This document shows positions 12,821 through 25,400 of a stretch of 64,000 nucleotides of DNA, in pieces (positions within the stretch are counted from its first letter, which is position 1; each line of letters starts with the position of its first letter). Both the position numbers and the translations under genes were made by a program. The stretch spans positions 6,197,465 through 6,261,464 of the forward strand of contig NC_048541.1 in NCBI RefSeq assembly GCF_902806685.2, written 5' to 3'. The notes under the pieces were generated by a model. It was not told the DNA's origin. It was given only the letters and a program-made list of their open reading frames with translations, and did not search any database. The DNA is from Maniola hyperantus. Taxonomy: Eukaryota; Arthropoda; Insecta; Lepidoptera; Nymphalidae.

Positions 12821-13384
12821 GTACGTGACAGGTCGAGATGGCAATCGGGGAATGAGACGGAGGGGACGCCAGTCGCCACGCACATACCTGCTATCCCGCA
12901 CCGGGTTAGCGTTCATTAAACTGAACCAGACTGAATGAGTAATTAAGTCATTCATCATTATGATCAACCTATCGCTGGCCCACTTCTGAGCACGGGTGTC
13001 CTGTCAGAATGAGTGTTTTTAGGCCATAGTCTGCCACGCTGGCCTAGTGTGGATTGGCAGACATCACACACCTTTGAGAACATTGTGGAGAACCCTCAAG
13101 TAGGTATACAGTTTTCGTCACGATGTTTTCATTCACCGATTAAAGAAAGTGATGCTTATTTAAATTGCTTAAAACCGTCTCGTGCTTAAAACGCACATAA
13201 CTGCGTGCCCAGGATCAAACCCACGACCACCCGAATAGGAGGCCAATAATCACCGCTCATAAATTCATTATGGCGGTCGATTGAAAGAGATACGCACTCG
13301 CCCGTACCGGGTTAGCGTGGGGGCTGTGCGCAGGTGTGCGGGGCGTTTCCTCCCCGATTGCTGACTTACTCGACCTGTCGCGTA
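12821..13384. repeat. MITE split by a retroposon
   Basis: The outer parts match the intact copy at 43864-44018 in inverse orientation: 'gtacgtgacaggtcgagatgg' style ends and a central 'caccgggttag'. The middle (12912-13300) is foreign and is flanked by two copies of a 17-bp stretch (12895-12911 and 13301-13317) with one mismatch. Confidence 0.8.
12912..13300 (+). repeat. Retroposon fragment inserted in the MITE
   Basis: The insert carries 'atgatcaacc', 'tagtctgccacgctggcc', 'cagacatcacacacctttga' and 'cgtgcccaggatcaaaccca', the same order seen at 23152-23419 and in part at 36743-36815. The 17-bp flanking duplication fits insertion by target-primed reverse transcription. Confidence 0.7.
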
Positions 13385-13496
13385 CTATACAATACAATTA
13401 CCACTAGCAACTGCAACCATCGTGCATCGTGTGCTACCTACAATGATTCCTAGAAAATATTTTATTGTAAGCAACTATACCTACCTACATATTGCG

Positions 13497-13678
13497 AAGC
13501 GCACGTATAGCCGTCGCGTTCTGTTGCGATTGCTAAGCTACGTTGACCCAAGTCGGTAACTGGATGGGTGACCGACTTTGGAGGTCCAAGCGCACGTACA
13601 GCCGTCGCGTTCTTTTGCGATTGCTAAGCTACGTTGACCCAAGTCGGTAACTGGATGGGTGACCAACTTTGGAGGTCC
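13497..13678 (+). repeat. Tandem 91-bp repeat with a 5S rRNA-like segment
   Basis: Two copies start at 13497 and 13588. Each contains 'gctaagctacgt' followed by 'gtcggtaactggatgggtga', which resembles the internal control region and 3' part of 5S rRNA (TAAGC, GGT-A, TGGATGGGTGACCG). It is not a full 5S gene, because the first half does not match. The downstream part (13690-13780) looks like a dispersed-repeat body. Confidence 0.55.
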
Positions 13679-14324
13679 AAATTTGGCCTTCTCAATTCCT
13701 CCGTGCCTTGGAGAGCAGACTAAGCCGGCGGTCCCGGTTATTATCACTAACATCTGATAGTAACTGTAAAACCTAAGAATCGAAATCTCGTTCTCTTAGT
13801 GAGTTGCATGTGGAAGTATCTGGGAACCCACCACATTATTGTCCCAAGAGAACTCGTGCCGTCATCTGATTCGCGGTAAGGAGTCACAACTCGCAACCCT
13901 CACCAATGAGTAAATACGACCATAAAGAAGCGTATCGTACAGAGACAGGCACAGTGGGAAGGTAACTCAAATTAGACCTCCAAAGTTGGTTACCAATCTG
14001 GAATAGAATAGACATGGTAAGCATGTATATTCAAAATTATTTTGTGTAGTTTGAAATTTGAGTTACTTACAATTATTGCTATTTTAAAAATAAACATTTT
14101 CATGGATGGGTCATCTTTTACTATTTTTTTTGTCAAAATTACCATAAGTACATTTATTTATTATTATTTACCTGCTTACAAATTTGAAAGAAATGCCAAA
14201 TTAATAACAAAAATTATTCTGAGTAAATTTATTATTAAAACTTATGCTGTATGACATTAATTCTCCTTAGATTCACAAAAAGGGATGCCTGTAGCAAACA
14301 GCTTCAGCTGTACTAATGCAGTTT

Positions 14325-16210
<1,886 letters not shown>

Positions 16211-17714
16211 TTCTTTAGGAATACCTTACTATTGAACGTAAAATTTTAGAAATGACAATTTTTGTAAGTTTTATTTTTTAGGCAATAGGAAATTTCATTA
16301 TTTTCGTTATATTTACTCGGTAGGTAGTCGATTAACATTGACAGCAGCCGCAGACAAAGAGTTGACATTGACAGACAACTTACCGTTCTGAAATCTTGCG
16401 AATTTAGGAACGAAGCGCTTTCGATTTCGACCAGAAACTTGGCAACTTACGGTAGAAATGGGTAACATTAGTTTGATAGCGGGCGTTTTTATGGCATGAT
16501 GAAAGTTTTGCTTAAACATGGTGTTTTTCTGGAGTTAGGTTTCTTAACCATTTACTAGATACACTAGATAGAATAATAGGTAGATAGTACTGTGTAACCG
16601 CGTATGAGATAGCGATAGCACGACGTAACGATGAATAACACGACAATTATTATTACCATTGTTTAGTAGTCAATATTTGTATTAACCGATCAACAATATT
16701 TGTATTAAACGTTTTTTATGTGAAAACAAGTAAATAACTCATGAGAAATACAATTACGCCACGAATTCTCAAAGCTTGTTTCGCAACTAAAGTTGCATGC
16801 CTTGTATGCTTGGACGATCTAACCTATGGACTTGTAACGCGCCTAATATTACGAATAAAAATTTCTGTCACTTTTGGTGCGGGACGAGGAAACACTACAT
16901 AGACAACTTGACACACTGACTCAACAAAGTTTTGTGTCATTATTAACACACATATATCTAAATCTTCAACACTACTACATTTTACGCACACTAATAAGTT
17001 ATATACATCAACATACAAAGACATTACGAGTGTAAGACAGTCAAATTGATTTGCGATGCTACCGTATCGATATTTTAAAATATATCGATAGTTTTTCAGA
17101 AACAAAAGTAGAAGTAAGAATTTATTACTCGTATTTAATTACTTAAAACCAGTGTTTGGTCAGCGTAGCGTATTCTTGCATACATTCACCTCACTTAATA
17201 GGTAATTATCCCAAAAACTAATAATGCAACGTAAAAATAAGAAAAATATTTATTTAAAAAATATGCACATACTTTTTTACTTATTTTATATCATTTTTAA
17301 TCTTTTGTATTTTTTTATATAACGAAATTTTCATTTAAAATTTCGATAGTGAAAATGTGCTTATTAATGACTTATATTATTATATAATACAAAATAAACC
17401 TGACCGCGCAAAAACCTACCAAACATAATTAGTAGGTATATCAATCAATAAAATGTTTTTTTCTTTCCAATCAATCATTTATTTATTGCACATTGGGTTT
17501 ACATGGTAATTCCAATATGGTGTACTCTTTGTCCAAAAAAATTAAATGTAAGTTATTAAATATTACACGTATTGCCCTTACAAATTAGCAATGCAAAATT
17601 TTTCTCAATACCTGCCGCTTTTACCCCACAGCAAAATTCCATAAGACATATATGATACTATGAAAATAAATTAGTAAACACACACGGTGGCCTCTTCTAT
17701 TTTTAACACGTCAT

Positions 17715-18003
17715 TGGCACCGATTCTAAGCACAACCTAATTTTAGAGTATTCGCACCCTCTTCTTACTAATGTAATATGAAAAGGACAGAAGCAGTTTG
17801 ACATTTCTAAATTAAATTTTTAGATGGTAAAACCCGTGTTTTAGCACGCACTCGCGAACCTACTGTTTAAATTTGTATTGTGCACTAAAATTTAGAGTCT
17901 TTAAATGTGAAAGTCATGTTCCGTTCCTTTTTTAGCATTAGTAAAAAGAAAAGGATGCAGATACTCTAAATTTAGTTTAGAGAGAGACTAGAGAATCGGG
18001 GCC
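17715..18003. repeat. MITE related to 15211-15377
   Basis: The left end 'ggcaccgattctaagcacaa' and right end 'gagactagagaatcggggcc' match, with decay, the ends of the Roc1a-intron MITE, and both are flanked by 'tttagag/ctctaaa' arms. It is nested inside the P-like element. Confidence 0.65.
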
Positions 18004-18457
18004 ATTATTTACCATTAGGTTAATGTTATGTATATTCTTGGCGATTCTCTCTGTAAAAATATCGAAATCTGTAAAAATAAAACGATTATGATAAATTATT
18101 ACCTAATCCTCATCCTTGAGAAAGGTACACCTTTTAGCTACAAATTACCCAGTTCAGAGACACCCTACCCCGTTTCTCGCCTATCACTAAAATTGCGTTG
18201 CTTTAATATTTTTTTAAATGTATTAAGTACGTGAAATCACAGAAATCGACCAGTTTTATTACAAGTATAGGTAGCGAAAAAATTGTGGTAATTAATAATA
18301 ACTATTCTTTACTTGACTTGAAGACGGTAATTTAGTCGTTAATAATAAAGAAAATGTTTTCATCGATATCGATAATCGAACCGCAATCACTATCACATGA
18401 TTCTTAAAAATCGAACCTTATGTCCTATGCAATTAAATCTAATACTGAAAAATTTGG

Positions 18458-18879
18458 TAAAAATAACACAATAGTCTCGTGGGGAGTGCGGTATACTATA
18501 GACGGAGAGCCAGGGCCCAAAATACTGTTTGAATTTACTAAGGCTAATTTTTTTATAGTTCATTAGAACGGTTGCGTACACAAACATACTGCGGTCAGTC
18601 AAGTGAACCTGAGAACAGTGACTCAGGTGCGCTATCAAAGGTGTCGTACCTGCGAGGTAATAAAATGAATTTACTAAGGCTGAAAATTGTTATATAACTT
18701 GTATATTGCATATAAATAAAAGTTGTAATGGTTAGTCATGGGGAGTCATGGGGGAATATGGGGACAGAGCTGGTCAGTATGCGCAAAAAATTAGCCTTAG
18801 TAAATTCAAACAGTTTTTTGGGCGCTGGCTCTCCGTCTTTAGTATACCGCACTTCCCACGAGACTAGTGTTATTTTTAC
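18458..18879. repeat. Long-arm hairpin MITE (~90-bp arms)
   Basis: The outer arms pair almost throughout: 'aaaaataacac', 'agtctcgtggg', 'agtgcggtatacta', 'gacggagagccag' and 'gtttgaatttactaaggcta' each appear inverted at the other end. A third, unpaired copy of 'agtctcgtgagaagtg' occurs at ~18972. It is nested inside the P-like element. Confidence 0.85.
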
Positions 18880-19114
18880 TACTACGTAATTTCATGCTGT
18901 TCACGCGTATTCAAATTTTAACCTAATTTGTATATAACGAGGGTTGCAATTGTTTAGAAAAAACAAAATATAGTCTCGTGAGAAGTGTGACTCGTTTCTA
19001 CCGAATTATTACGTACTCAATTACTGAATCGGTAAAGTTCTCGATTGTTATTTTATTATAATAATTTATGTAATTTAATTTATAGAAAGCGTTTATTACA
19101 CCAAAAATACTTAC

Positions 19115-19194
19115 TTATGAAATGAAATTCCATCTTTTTGTAAATTTGATGTGTTTGATTTGTTCTTGCACTCACTAACGGCACAAACAGGCAT
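19115..19194 (-). pseudogene. THAP-domain first exon of a P-type transposase (remnant)
   Basis: Reading from the ATG at 19194 gives MPVCAVSECKNKSNTS, then a short spacer and DGISFHK, and stops at a perfect donor (AA|gtaagt). The C-x4-C pair close to the N-terminus and the SFHK motif are the opening of a C2CH THAP DNA-binding domain. The second Cys and His ligands and the AVPTIF-type block should be on the next exon, which I could not find in the element. THAP domains occur at the start of P-element transposases and in some host proteins. Position just inside the inverted end of an element with an 8-bp duplication favours the former. Confidence 0.7.
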
Positions 19195-19585
19195 TTTTCA
19201 CCCAGCGTGTAAGACGTCGTCACACATCGAAAACGATTCTGACAATGACAAAATCGATTCCGCAAACAGTGTTTATAAACGCAGTGGATTAAAAATCCAT
19301 TACTATTGACAGAGGGGAATAATCATGCGAGGCGCGTCCTTAGGTTAGATCGTCCAAGCTTGTATGTAAGTTGTATGTATTCTTGAAAAAAACCAGTTAC
19401 ACGATAAGGGACAAAAAATAGGTTAGCTGCGTCTCTGTTTATCACATTAGTAACTTTATCTGTGCTCTCTTTTTAGTGTGAATGAGAAAGCAAACGTTCC
19501 TTTATCTACGTTTATTCCTCTATCTACGCTGATTAGTGATTACACGTGCTATTGTTTCGAGATGTTCAGCTATTCGACTTTCGTT

Positions 19586-19985
19586 TTAGAGATGTGCACA
19601 TTCGGAAAAAATACGACTCGAATTAACTAGAGTTGAAATTCAGGTAGTTAACTCGGAATGGGTTTCGAGTTGCACAACAGCTCGAGTTAATAGAAAGAAA
19701 CTGAGTGTTTGATTTGTTACAAATTACTTTTTTACATATATTTTATTCTTCCATCTAACCCTCTGACAGTTATCATTGCTAAACTTCGTCATCGTCGGTG
19801 TCATTCGGTCGATGCAATGGCGGCACCCTATGAACGGCGAATCGTGCTCTCGCTTTTTCGCTTGATTCGTTCTTTTCCAGCTCAAACACGAGTTAGGGAG
19901 AATAATTATTATTCAACTCGAGTTATATCGAACTTAGCACAACTCGAGTTAGTTCGAGTTAGTAAGTCGAGTTAACACATCTCTA
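19586..19985. repeat. hAT-like MITE with ACTCGAGTTA arrays
   Basis: The ends read 'tagagatgtg' and 'cacatctcta', similar to many hAT termini. Subterminal regions carry repeated 'aactcgagtta' and 'cgagtta' motifs, mostly within 120 bp of either end. I found no convincing 8-bp duplication. The frame in the middle (19709-19975) is a by-product. Confidence 0.65.
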
Positions 19986-20580
19986 GGTAATTCGTTTCGT
20001 TACGGCTGGCTCCACTCGGCCTCGTGTGTTCGCTTCATTTAGGATTTTAGGACCATAGATTATCTATTATATTACATTATGACCTTCCTAGCAAGTTTTT
20101 GGCTTCACCCATTACAAAAACAAAAACACTAGGGAATCTATGCACTAGGGGTAGGAGTAGAACAGGTAAGAGTCAAGAATACGTGGAGTCGATGTGATGT
20201 GATCAGACTTCGTACTGGACTACTTAGTTGTGGTTAGGACTGAGTTACGCTAGATGGTACGCCGCGCCGGCTACCGAAAGCGTACCTACTTTAAACACTT
20301 CTATTAAAAATGAAATCTTATCATATTTTTGCAATAAGTGCATGCACCATTGGCAGAATACCTAATGCTTTAAGCGACCACTCATGGCTATCTATTCTAG
20401 ACATCACTATTTGAAAAAATAAAAGGAAAGTACCTATTGGGTATGATGATACGATTTCAAAAGGTCCTACTTATTTAGTACTAAGTATAGATAGCGTGTC
20501 TGTTTATTTGTTGAAAGTGTACATACTACATAGGTATATCTACCTACCTGCTAGGATTATTGTAATTATTATAATCTTAT

Positions 20581-20601
20581 GGTAGGTAGGTAGGTAGGTA
20601 C
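20581..20601 (+). repeat. GGTA microsatellite
   Basis: About five copies of 'ggta' in tandem. Confidence 0.8.
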
Positions 20602-21030
20602 ATGGCTCCACTATAGAAAGGTTCACCACTATTTATTCACGAATATTATACTGATATAGGTATAGCGGTAATATTCAGTGTAAAGAGGTTCATTTGCACT
20701 TTACATATCTGTAATTTCAAGTTTTGGAGACACGTATTTATAGAGATTTATACAATTTTAAAATGATTAACATTATAAATAGAAAACACGATTACTACAT
20801 AGATTTCGTTAATATTCACTGGAAAGAGATTAATTTGCACTGATCTTTACGTAATTTCTTAATTTCAAGACACGTAATCGCGTATTTTATACAGACTTAG
20901 GTAAATAAAATTAAATTAATTAGGTCCCTAGCATTTTTAGAATGAACTTAACAAAGTACAAACACAAAATCGCAAAGTACGAACTACGAACTCATATTAT
21001 AAAGATTACCATAACATAAACCTATATTAC

Positions 21031-22169
21031 TTTTTTTTTAACTGGTTTTACGGCTCTGGGTTCTAATCTATAATAATCTTGCTGGGAACCAAAGACCAAT
21101 AACCAATTGACAAAAAACAAATGACAAAGTTTCATTTCCTAAACAAATTTTGGCAAAATTATGAATCGTTTTATGATCGTTATAAAACTTATATTTCTAC
21201 AAATAATTCACTTGATAAAACAAATTACCAGACAAATTGTCATTTCATAAAATATCATTTGACAAACAATTGATTTCTTTAATCGTGTTAATTAGTAAAA
21301 CAACATATCGCACTTTTTTTTGATAAAATGAATTGTTTGATAAAATTAACTGTTTGATAAATACTTTAAGAATTCACTAAATCTTTTATATGTCGACCGG
21401 GCCGACGGAAGAGACCGCTTACTATGGTGGGGGGTCTCTTTTCTCCCCCTCGCTCCCACCATCAAGAGCAAGCGAAGCGAGCTCGGGACTTGGGGCACTC
21501 CGACTCGGAACGGTTAGGTTAGAAGGGGATGGCGGGGTCTGTAAGACCCCGCCATCCCCTTCGTGGGTTATTTCTTTTTTTACCACCCAGAAAAAAGGAG
21601 CCCCGCGAAGCGGGGCTCCGTCGACGGGCCCCGGTCGACGAGAAGAGACCACCACTATCGTGGGGGGTCTCTTTTCTCCCCCCCGCTCCCACCATCAAGA
21701 GCGAGCGAAGCGAGCTCGGGACTTGGGGCACTCCGACTCGGAACGGTTAGGTTAGAAGGGGATGGCGGGGTCTGTAAGACCCCGCCATCCCCTTCGTGGG
21801 TTATTTCTTTTTTTACCACCCAGAAAAATGGAGCCCCGCGAAGCGGGGCTCCGTCGACGGGCCCCGGTCGACGAGAAGAGACCACCACTATGGTGGGGGG
21901 TCTCTTTCCTCCCCCCCGCTCCCACCATCAAGAGCGAGCGAAGCGAGCTCGGGACTTGGGGCACTCCGACTCGGAATGGTTAGGTTAGAAGGGGATAACC
22001 CCCCCCCCCCCCCTAACCTACCCAATCCTTAAGTTTTTTAAAACAGGCTACGCCAGAAGACTCGCTTTAAAGCCTATAGAAAAAAAAAGTTTACTTTACT
22101 GGTCTGTACAGCAGCAGCAAGAGTATTATAGATTAGAACCCAGAGCCGTAAAACCAGTTAAAAATAAAG
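21031..22169. mobile_element. Unassigned TIR element carrying a GC-rich hairpin array
   Basis: Inverted ends of ~50 bp lie at 21031-21084 and 22115-22169 ('aactggttttacggctctgg' then 'gttctaatctataata' then 'tcttgctg'). They are flanked by the 6-bp direct repeat TATTAC (21025-21030, 22170-22175). Inside the left end is 250 bp of AT-rich sequence with repeated 'ttgataaaa' motifs. Next comes the GC-rich array 21391-21997, a run of C's and a 90-bp right spacer. No frame looks like a transposase, so it is presumably non-autonomous. I could not match the ends to a named family. Confidence 0.75.
21391..21997. repeat. 233-bp GC-rich tandem repeat made of hairpins
   Basis: About 2.7 units with a period of 233 bp (for example 'ggagccccgcgaagcggggc' at 21597 and 21830). 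Each full unit holds several palindromes. One is GGAGCCCCGC-gaa-GCGGGGCTCC (21597-21619). Another has 18-bp perfect arms around a 'gta' loop (21523-21561 and 21756-21794). A GTCGAC-centred palindrome lies at 21619-21641, and a looser 'gagacc/ggtctc' pair at 21641-21680. 'ggttaggttag' precedes the largest hairpin in each unit. The third unit breaks inside this hairpin and is followed by ~15 C's. Several overlapping frames stay open only because the DNA is GC-rich and symmetrical. Confidence 0.9.
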
Positions 22170-22400
22170 TATTACAGGTGTTAACGGTGGTAACCTATGA
22201 CAGTATCTATCGTATTTTGCGATTTTGTATTGTGTTTGTTGAGTTTATTCTATAAACGCTAATTGTGATTAAAGTGATTAATTTTATTTAAAAAAATGAT
22301 TTTCGAGCTCTGAAATTTTAACTTAGAGTTTCAGGAGCACCCCCTTTACTGCCCTCTATCCCAATGGATGGTATTGTATTCTATAGCAACCCCCAAATAT

Positions 22401-25400
22401 TTATGCTACATGATAATTTTTTAATTCAATTTCGTCAGCTTGAGTGTAGCCTTCTTTTTGTCTTTTGTATGAGTTCTTCCATATTTCGTAGAAACACACA
22501 GTTGCCTGAAACCTGTAGCACACCAAGAGCGGAACTGACACGTGGGTAATCAAGGTCCAAGCCCACACTCCGTAAAACTCCATCTAGAAATTCAAAATTC
22601 ATTTATGTATTATTATTCAATCAATTCAATAATGTTATTTAGAGTCTCAACAACTCAACAGTTATGGCGCTCCTTCATTCAGACGATTAGCTGATGTAAT
22701 AAACAAATGAAAGCAACCATTTCGGAGAAACACGTAAGCGACGCCATTTGCCCGGCGCTTTAGACCTTCTGGTGCTAGGTTTTTCATTTGTTATAATATT
22801 TTAATTGTCAGTTAGAAACTAAAGTACCTACTAAAAGTATTTTGTGGTAGAAAGGTTAAGTTTGTGGTCACAGTTGCAAGCAAAAAATATTTAAAAAACC
22901 CATACCCATTGATGATCAGTTTTTGTAGGTAGGCTTCGCACCTAAACCTTAAAGTACCTACTTGCTTAGTGGCACTGTCGGGTGGCAAATAATAAATATC
23001 CTCGGCCAATGGCTGCCATCGAAGCAAAACTGAGCTAGTTTAGAAATTAGGAATTCCCTTATTATGATCTAGCCAAGAATCGAACCTGGCACACCGCTGG
23101 TGCTTACCGCTGCGCTAGGCAACAAGCTGCAAATGACAACATACCAACAAAATACAAATCATCATTACGATCAACCCGTCGCCTGCTCACCTCTCAGTAT
23201 GAGAAGGATTTGATTTTTAGTCTACCACGCTGAACAAGGTGTGGACGGGCAGATTTCACACACCTTTTAGAACATTATAGAGAACTTTCAGGCATGCAGG
23301 TTTCCTCAGTTTTCTTTCAGGCATCGTTAAAGCAAGTTATTGCAATTGCTTAAAATGCACATAACTCCGAAAAGTTAGTGGTGCTTGCCCGGGATCGAAC
23401 CCAGGACCCTCAGAATAGAATGAGATCTACCTGCATTGGATGAAATTCAGCGCGGGCATTCTTGACGCGGTTGAGCAGCCATAGCGCCAGGTTGCTCACG
23501 AGGAGGAAGGTCACCAGCTGGCGACCTGGCCGCTCCTTGCTGCCAGCGCAGCGCCGGGACCACGCGTCCAGCACCAGTAGGGTTTGACATGAGCTTTGTA
23601 TTACGGCGCACAGTGGTGCTATGATTCTGAAACGTGGACAAGTATCCGTGCTCAGTAGTGAGTCGGCGATGGGTTCTGATTATAATCCATATCCATACTA
23701 ATATTATAAATGCGAAAGTGTGTCTGTCTGGTTGTCTGTCTGCTAGCTTTTTACGGCCCAACAGTTTAACCAATTTTGATGAAATTTGGTACAGAGTTAG
23801 CTTACATCCCGCTTTTTATTCCGGAAAATCAAGGAGTTTCCACGGGATTCTTAAAGGCCCATCCGTTTTACCGATTTATGAGAAATTTGGTACAGAGGTA
23901 GCTTGCATCCCGGAAATTGATATAGGCAACTTTTTACCCCGAAAAAGCCAAGAGTTCCCACTGGATTTTTAAAAACGCACCTAAATCCACGCGGATGAAG
24001 TCGCGGGCATTTCTAGTGATGATGAATAAGTTGGAATGGCATTCTGTATGAATTACTACGTGCCACTTATTGCACGTAAAATGATACTGTAAGAAACTTT
24101 CTCGCAAGTCCTATAAGTTCCAACAACGACTGAACAAAGTTTCATCGCAATCGGATGTACATAATATGATATTATAAGGTAGGAGCGCATAAGGTACAAA
24201 CAAACAAAGATACTTAAATTATTTTTATGGGCTTTTTTTAAATATTTAATCTAATATGGAGAACACCCATGGCTCAACCCATGTGTACGTATTCCAGTGA
24301 TTTGATCTCAAGAAATAGTAGGTACATTACTGCACGAGACGTGATACTGATTTTTGGCGCACACATTAGATTTAATGTGCTATATAAAAGAGCTAGGTAT
24401 TATCAGAGACTTTTTCCTCGGTGGGTATTATAGACCTCCTCGCCAAGGCTCGGTCGTCTAACTCACACTCGACCAGAAAACGCTTACTTCCCGGTCTCGT
24501 ATAGTAATGTACCATTTCCTAGATCGTTTTGATCCTCTAACGAAAATTAAAACCAGCCAGACAAACTCTTACAGAAGATATAAAGTCCATATTATTATTA
24601 CTAAAAAAGACTAAAAAATCAGCATAAAATAATTATTAATATAGCTCCGTTGATCTTAATACCAGACTACATAAGGCGTCTATTTAAAATTAATATTATA
24701 TTAATTGTACAATGTACATCGTGTTGTCACCTTGTTGCTCTCTTTCCCTCTGGACCCTGGTGTATGAGGAAACCAGCACCGATTATTTGAAACAAATAAT
24801 AAAGATACACCCCACATTGCGTCACCAATAGCAGAGCGTGTTCTAATGGCATCGTGGCGGACGTCTGGCGTAAATTTAGTTTGCGCATCCGCTGTATACA
24901 TATTCCTGATCCCATTATCATTAGTACAAATATAACTGTTTCCCATATATTTATCTGAAAATATAGAATTCGTGGGTTACTATTTTCTTACTTTTCTCAT
25001 TTTATTTATTTATTCGGATAAGTACATGTTAGGCCTTGACTGCGAAGCCACCACCAGATCTAAAGAGCGCACTTTGACTTTGCGACACTGTTAAAACAAG
25101 ATGACGTTACCTATATCGCTGGTATAAAGGAGATCATAATTTTTGGGCCTTTTCTGAAAGTGCCAGCTAACAAAAAAAAATGCCACGTAGGTATTGTTAG
25201 AACTAGCCATTTAGAGCAATAGTTAATATGGCACTAAAGTTGTAGGATTGCTTTGAACCAAGTTATACACGTTCGATGATTCCGCATTTTCATACATTTT
25301 ATTCATTTCTTCAAGTGATGGGAAACATAAAATAATGATAGATATGGCTAGAACTAATGACCTGAAGCAAACGATCATTATAACCTGAAAGCCGTCGGGA

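Larger units (their letters stand above)
7962..14324. other. Intergenic region between Suv4-20 and Roc1a
   Basis: The first ~680 bases are AT-rich and probably include the Suv4-20 3' UTR, although I saw no canonical AATAAA. The rest is a patchwork of repeats listed separately. 9150-9460 shares the 'tttagtcgacgt' arm of the hairpin element at 63104-63312. No exon of a recognisable protein was found on either strand. On the minus strand, 14233-14228 reads AATAAA, ~92 bases past the Roc1a stop. Confidence 0.6.
16809..19358 (-). mobile_element. P-superfamily DNA transposon, degenerate
   Basis: Element of 2550 bp. The inverted ends are 'cttggacgatctaaccta' at 16809 and its inverse ending at 19358, followed inward by 'ggac' and 'gcgcct' in both. 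It is flanked by the 8-bp duplication CTTGTATG (16801-16808 and 19359-19366). An 8-bp duplication is the rule for P elements and also for hAT. The decisive clue is the THAP-like first exon at 19194-19115 on the minus strand, just inside the right end. The remainder of a transposase was not found. The interior has instead received two further MITEs (17715-18003 and 18458-18879). A minus-strand open stretch at 17105-16824 near the left end is not recognisable. Confidence 0.8.
16565..19528 (+). repeat. MITE copy split by the P-like element
   Basis: 16565-16808 and 19359-19528 together rebuild a copy of the family at 4301-4686 (in the inverse orientation). They include 'gagatagcgatagcacgacg', 'gagaaatacaat', 'cacgataagggacaaaaaat' and terminal 'gtagata'-type repeats. 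The interruption is the 2.55-kb element described next. Confidence 0.85.
16211..22400. other. Intergenic region between Roc1a and the first otopetrin gene
   Basis: This is mobile DNA: a P-like element nested in a MITE, an hAT-like MITE and the hairpin-array element, all listed separately. 19990-21020 is AT-rich sequence with '(ggta)n' runs in which I see no gene. AATAAA reads on the minus strand at 22288-22283, ~113 bases past the otopetrin stop, and is its likely poly(A) signal. Confidence 0.6.

Noticed and set aside
21510..21525. Telomere-like 'ggttaggttag'
   Set aside because: Only two TTAGG units in each array copy, at a fixed place in the 233-bp unit; not an interstitial telomere array.
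21390..22032. Six or more overlapping open frames of 70-141 residues on both strands
   Set aside because: They repeat with the 233-bp array period, are Pro/Arg/Ser-rich by composition and appear in several frames at once. This is what GC-rich palindromic DNA produces by chance.
23447..23773. 108-residue minus-strand frame
   Set aside because: It covers the otopetrin A exon 23626-23431 in the wrong frame and runs into a retroposon tail. The correct frame gives the conserved GRQLVTFLLVSN block.
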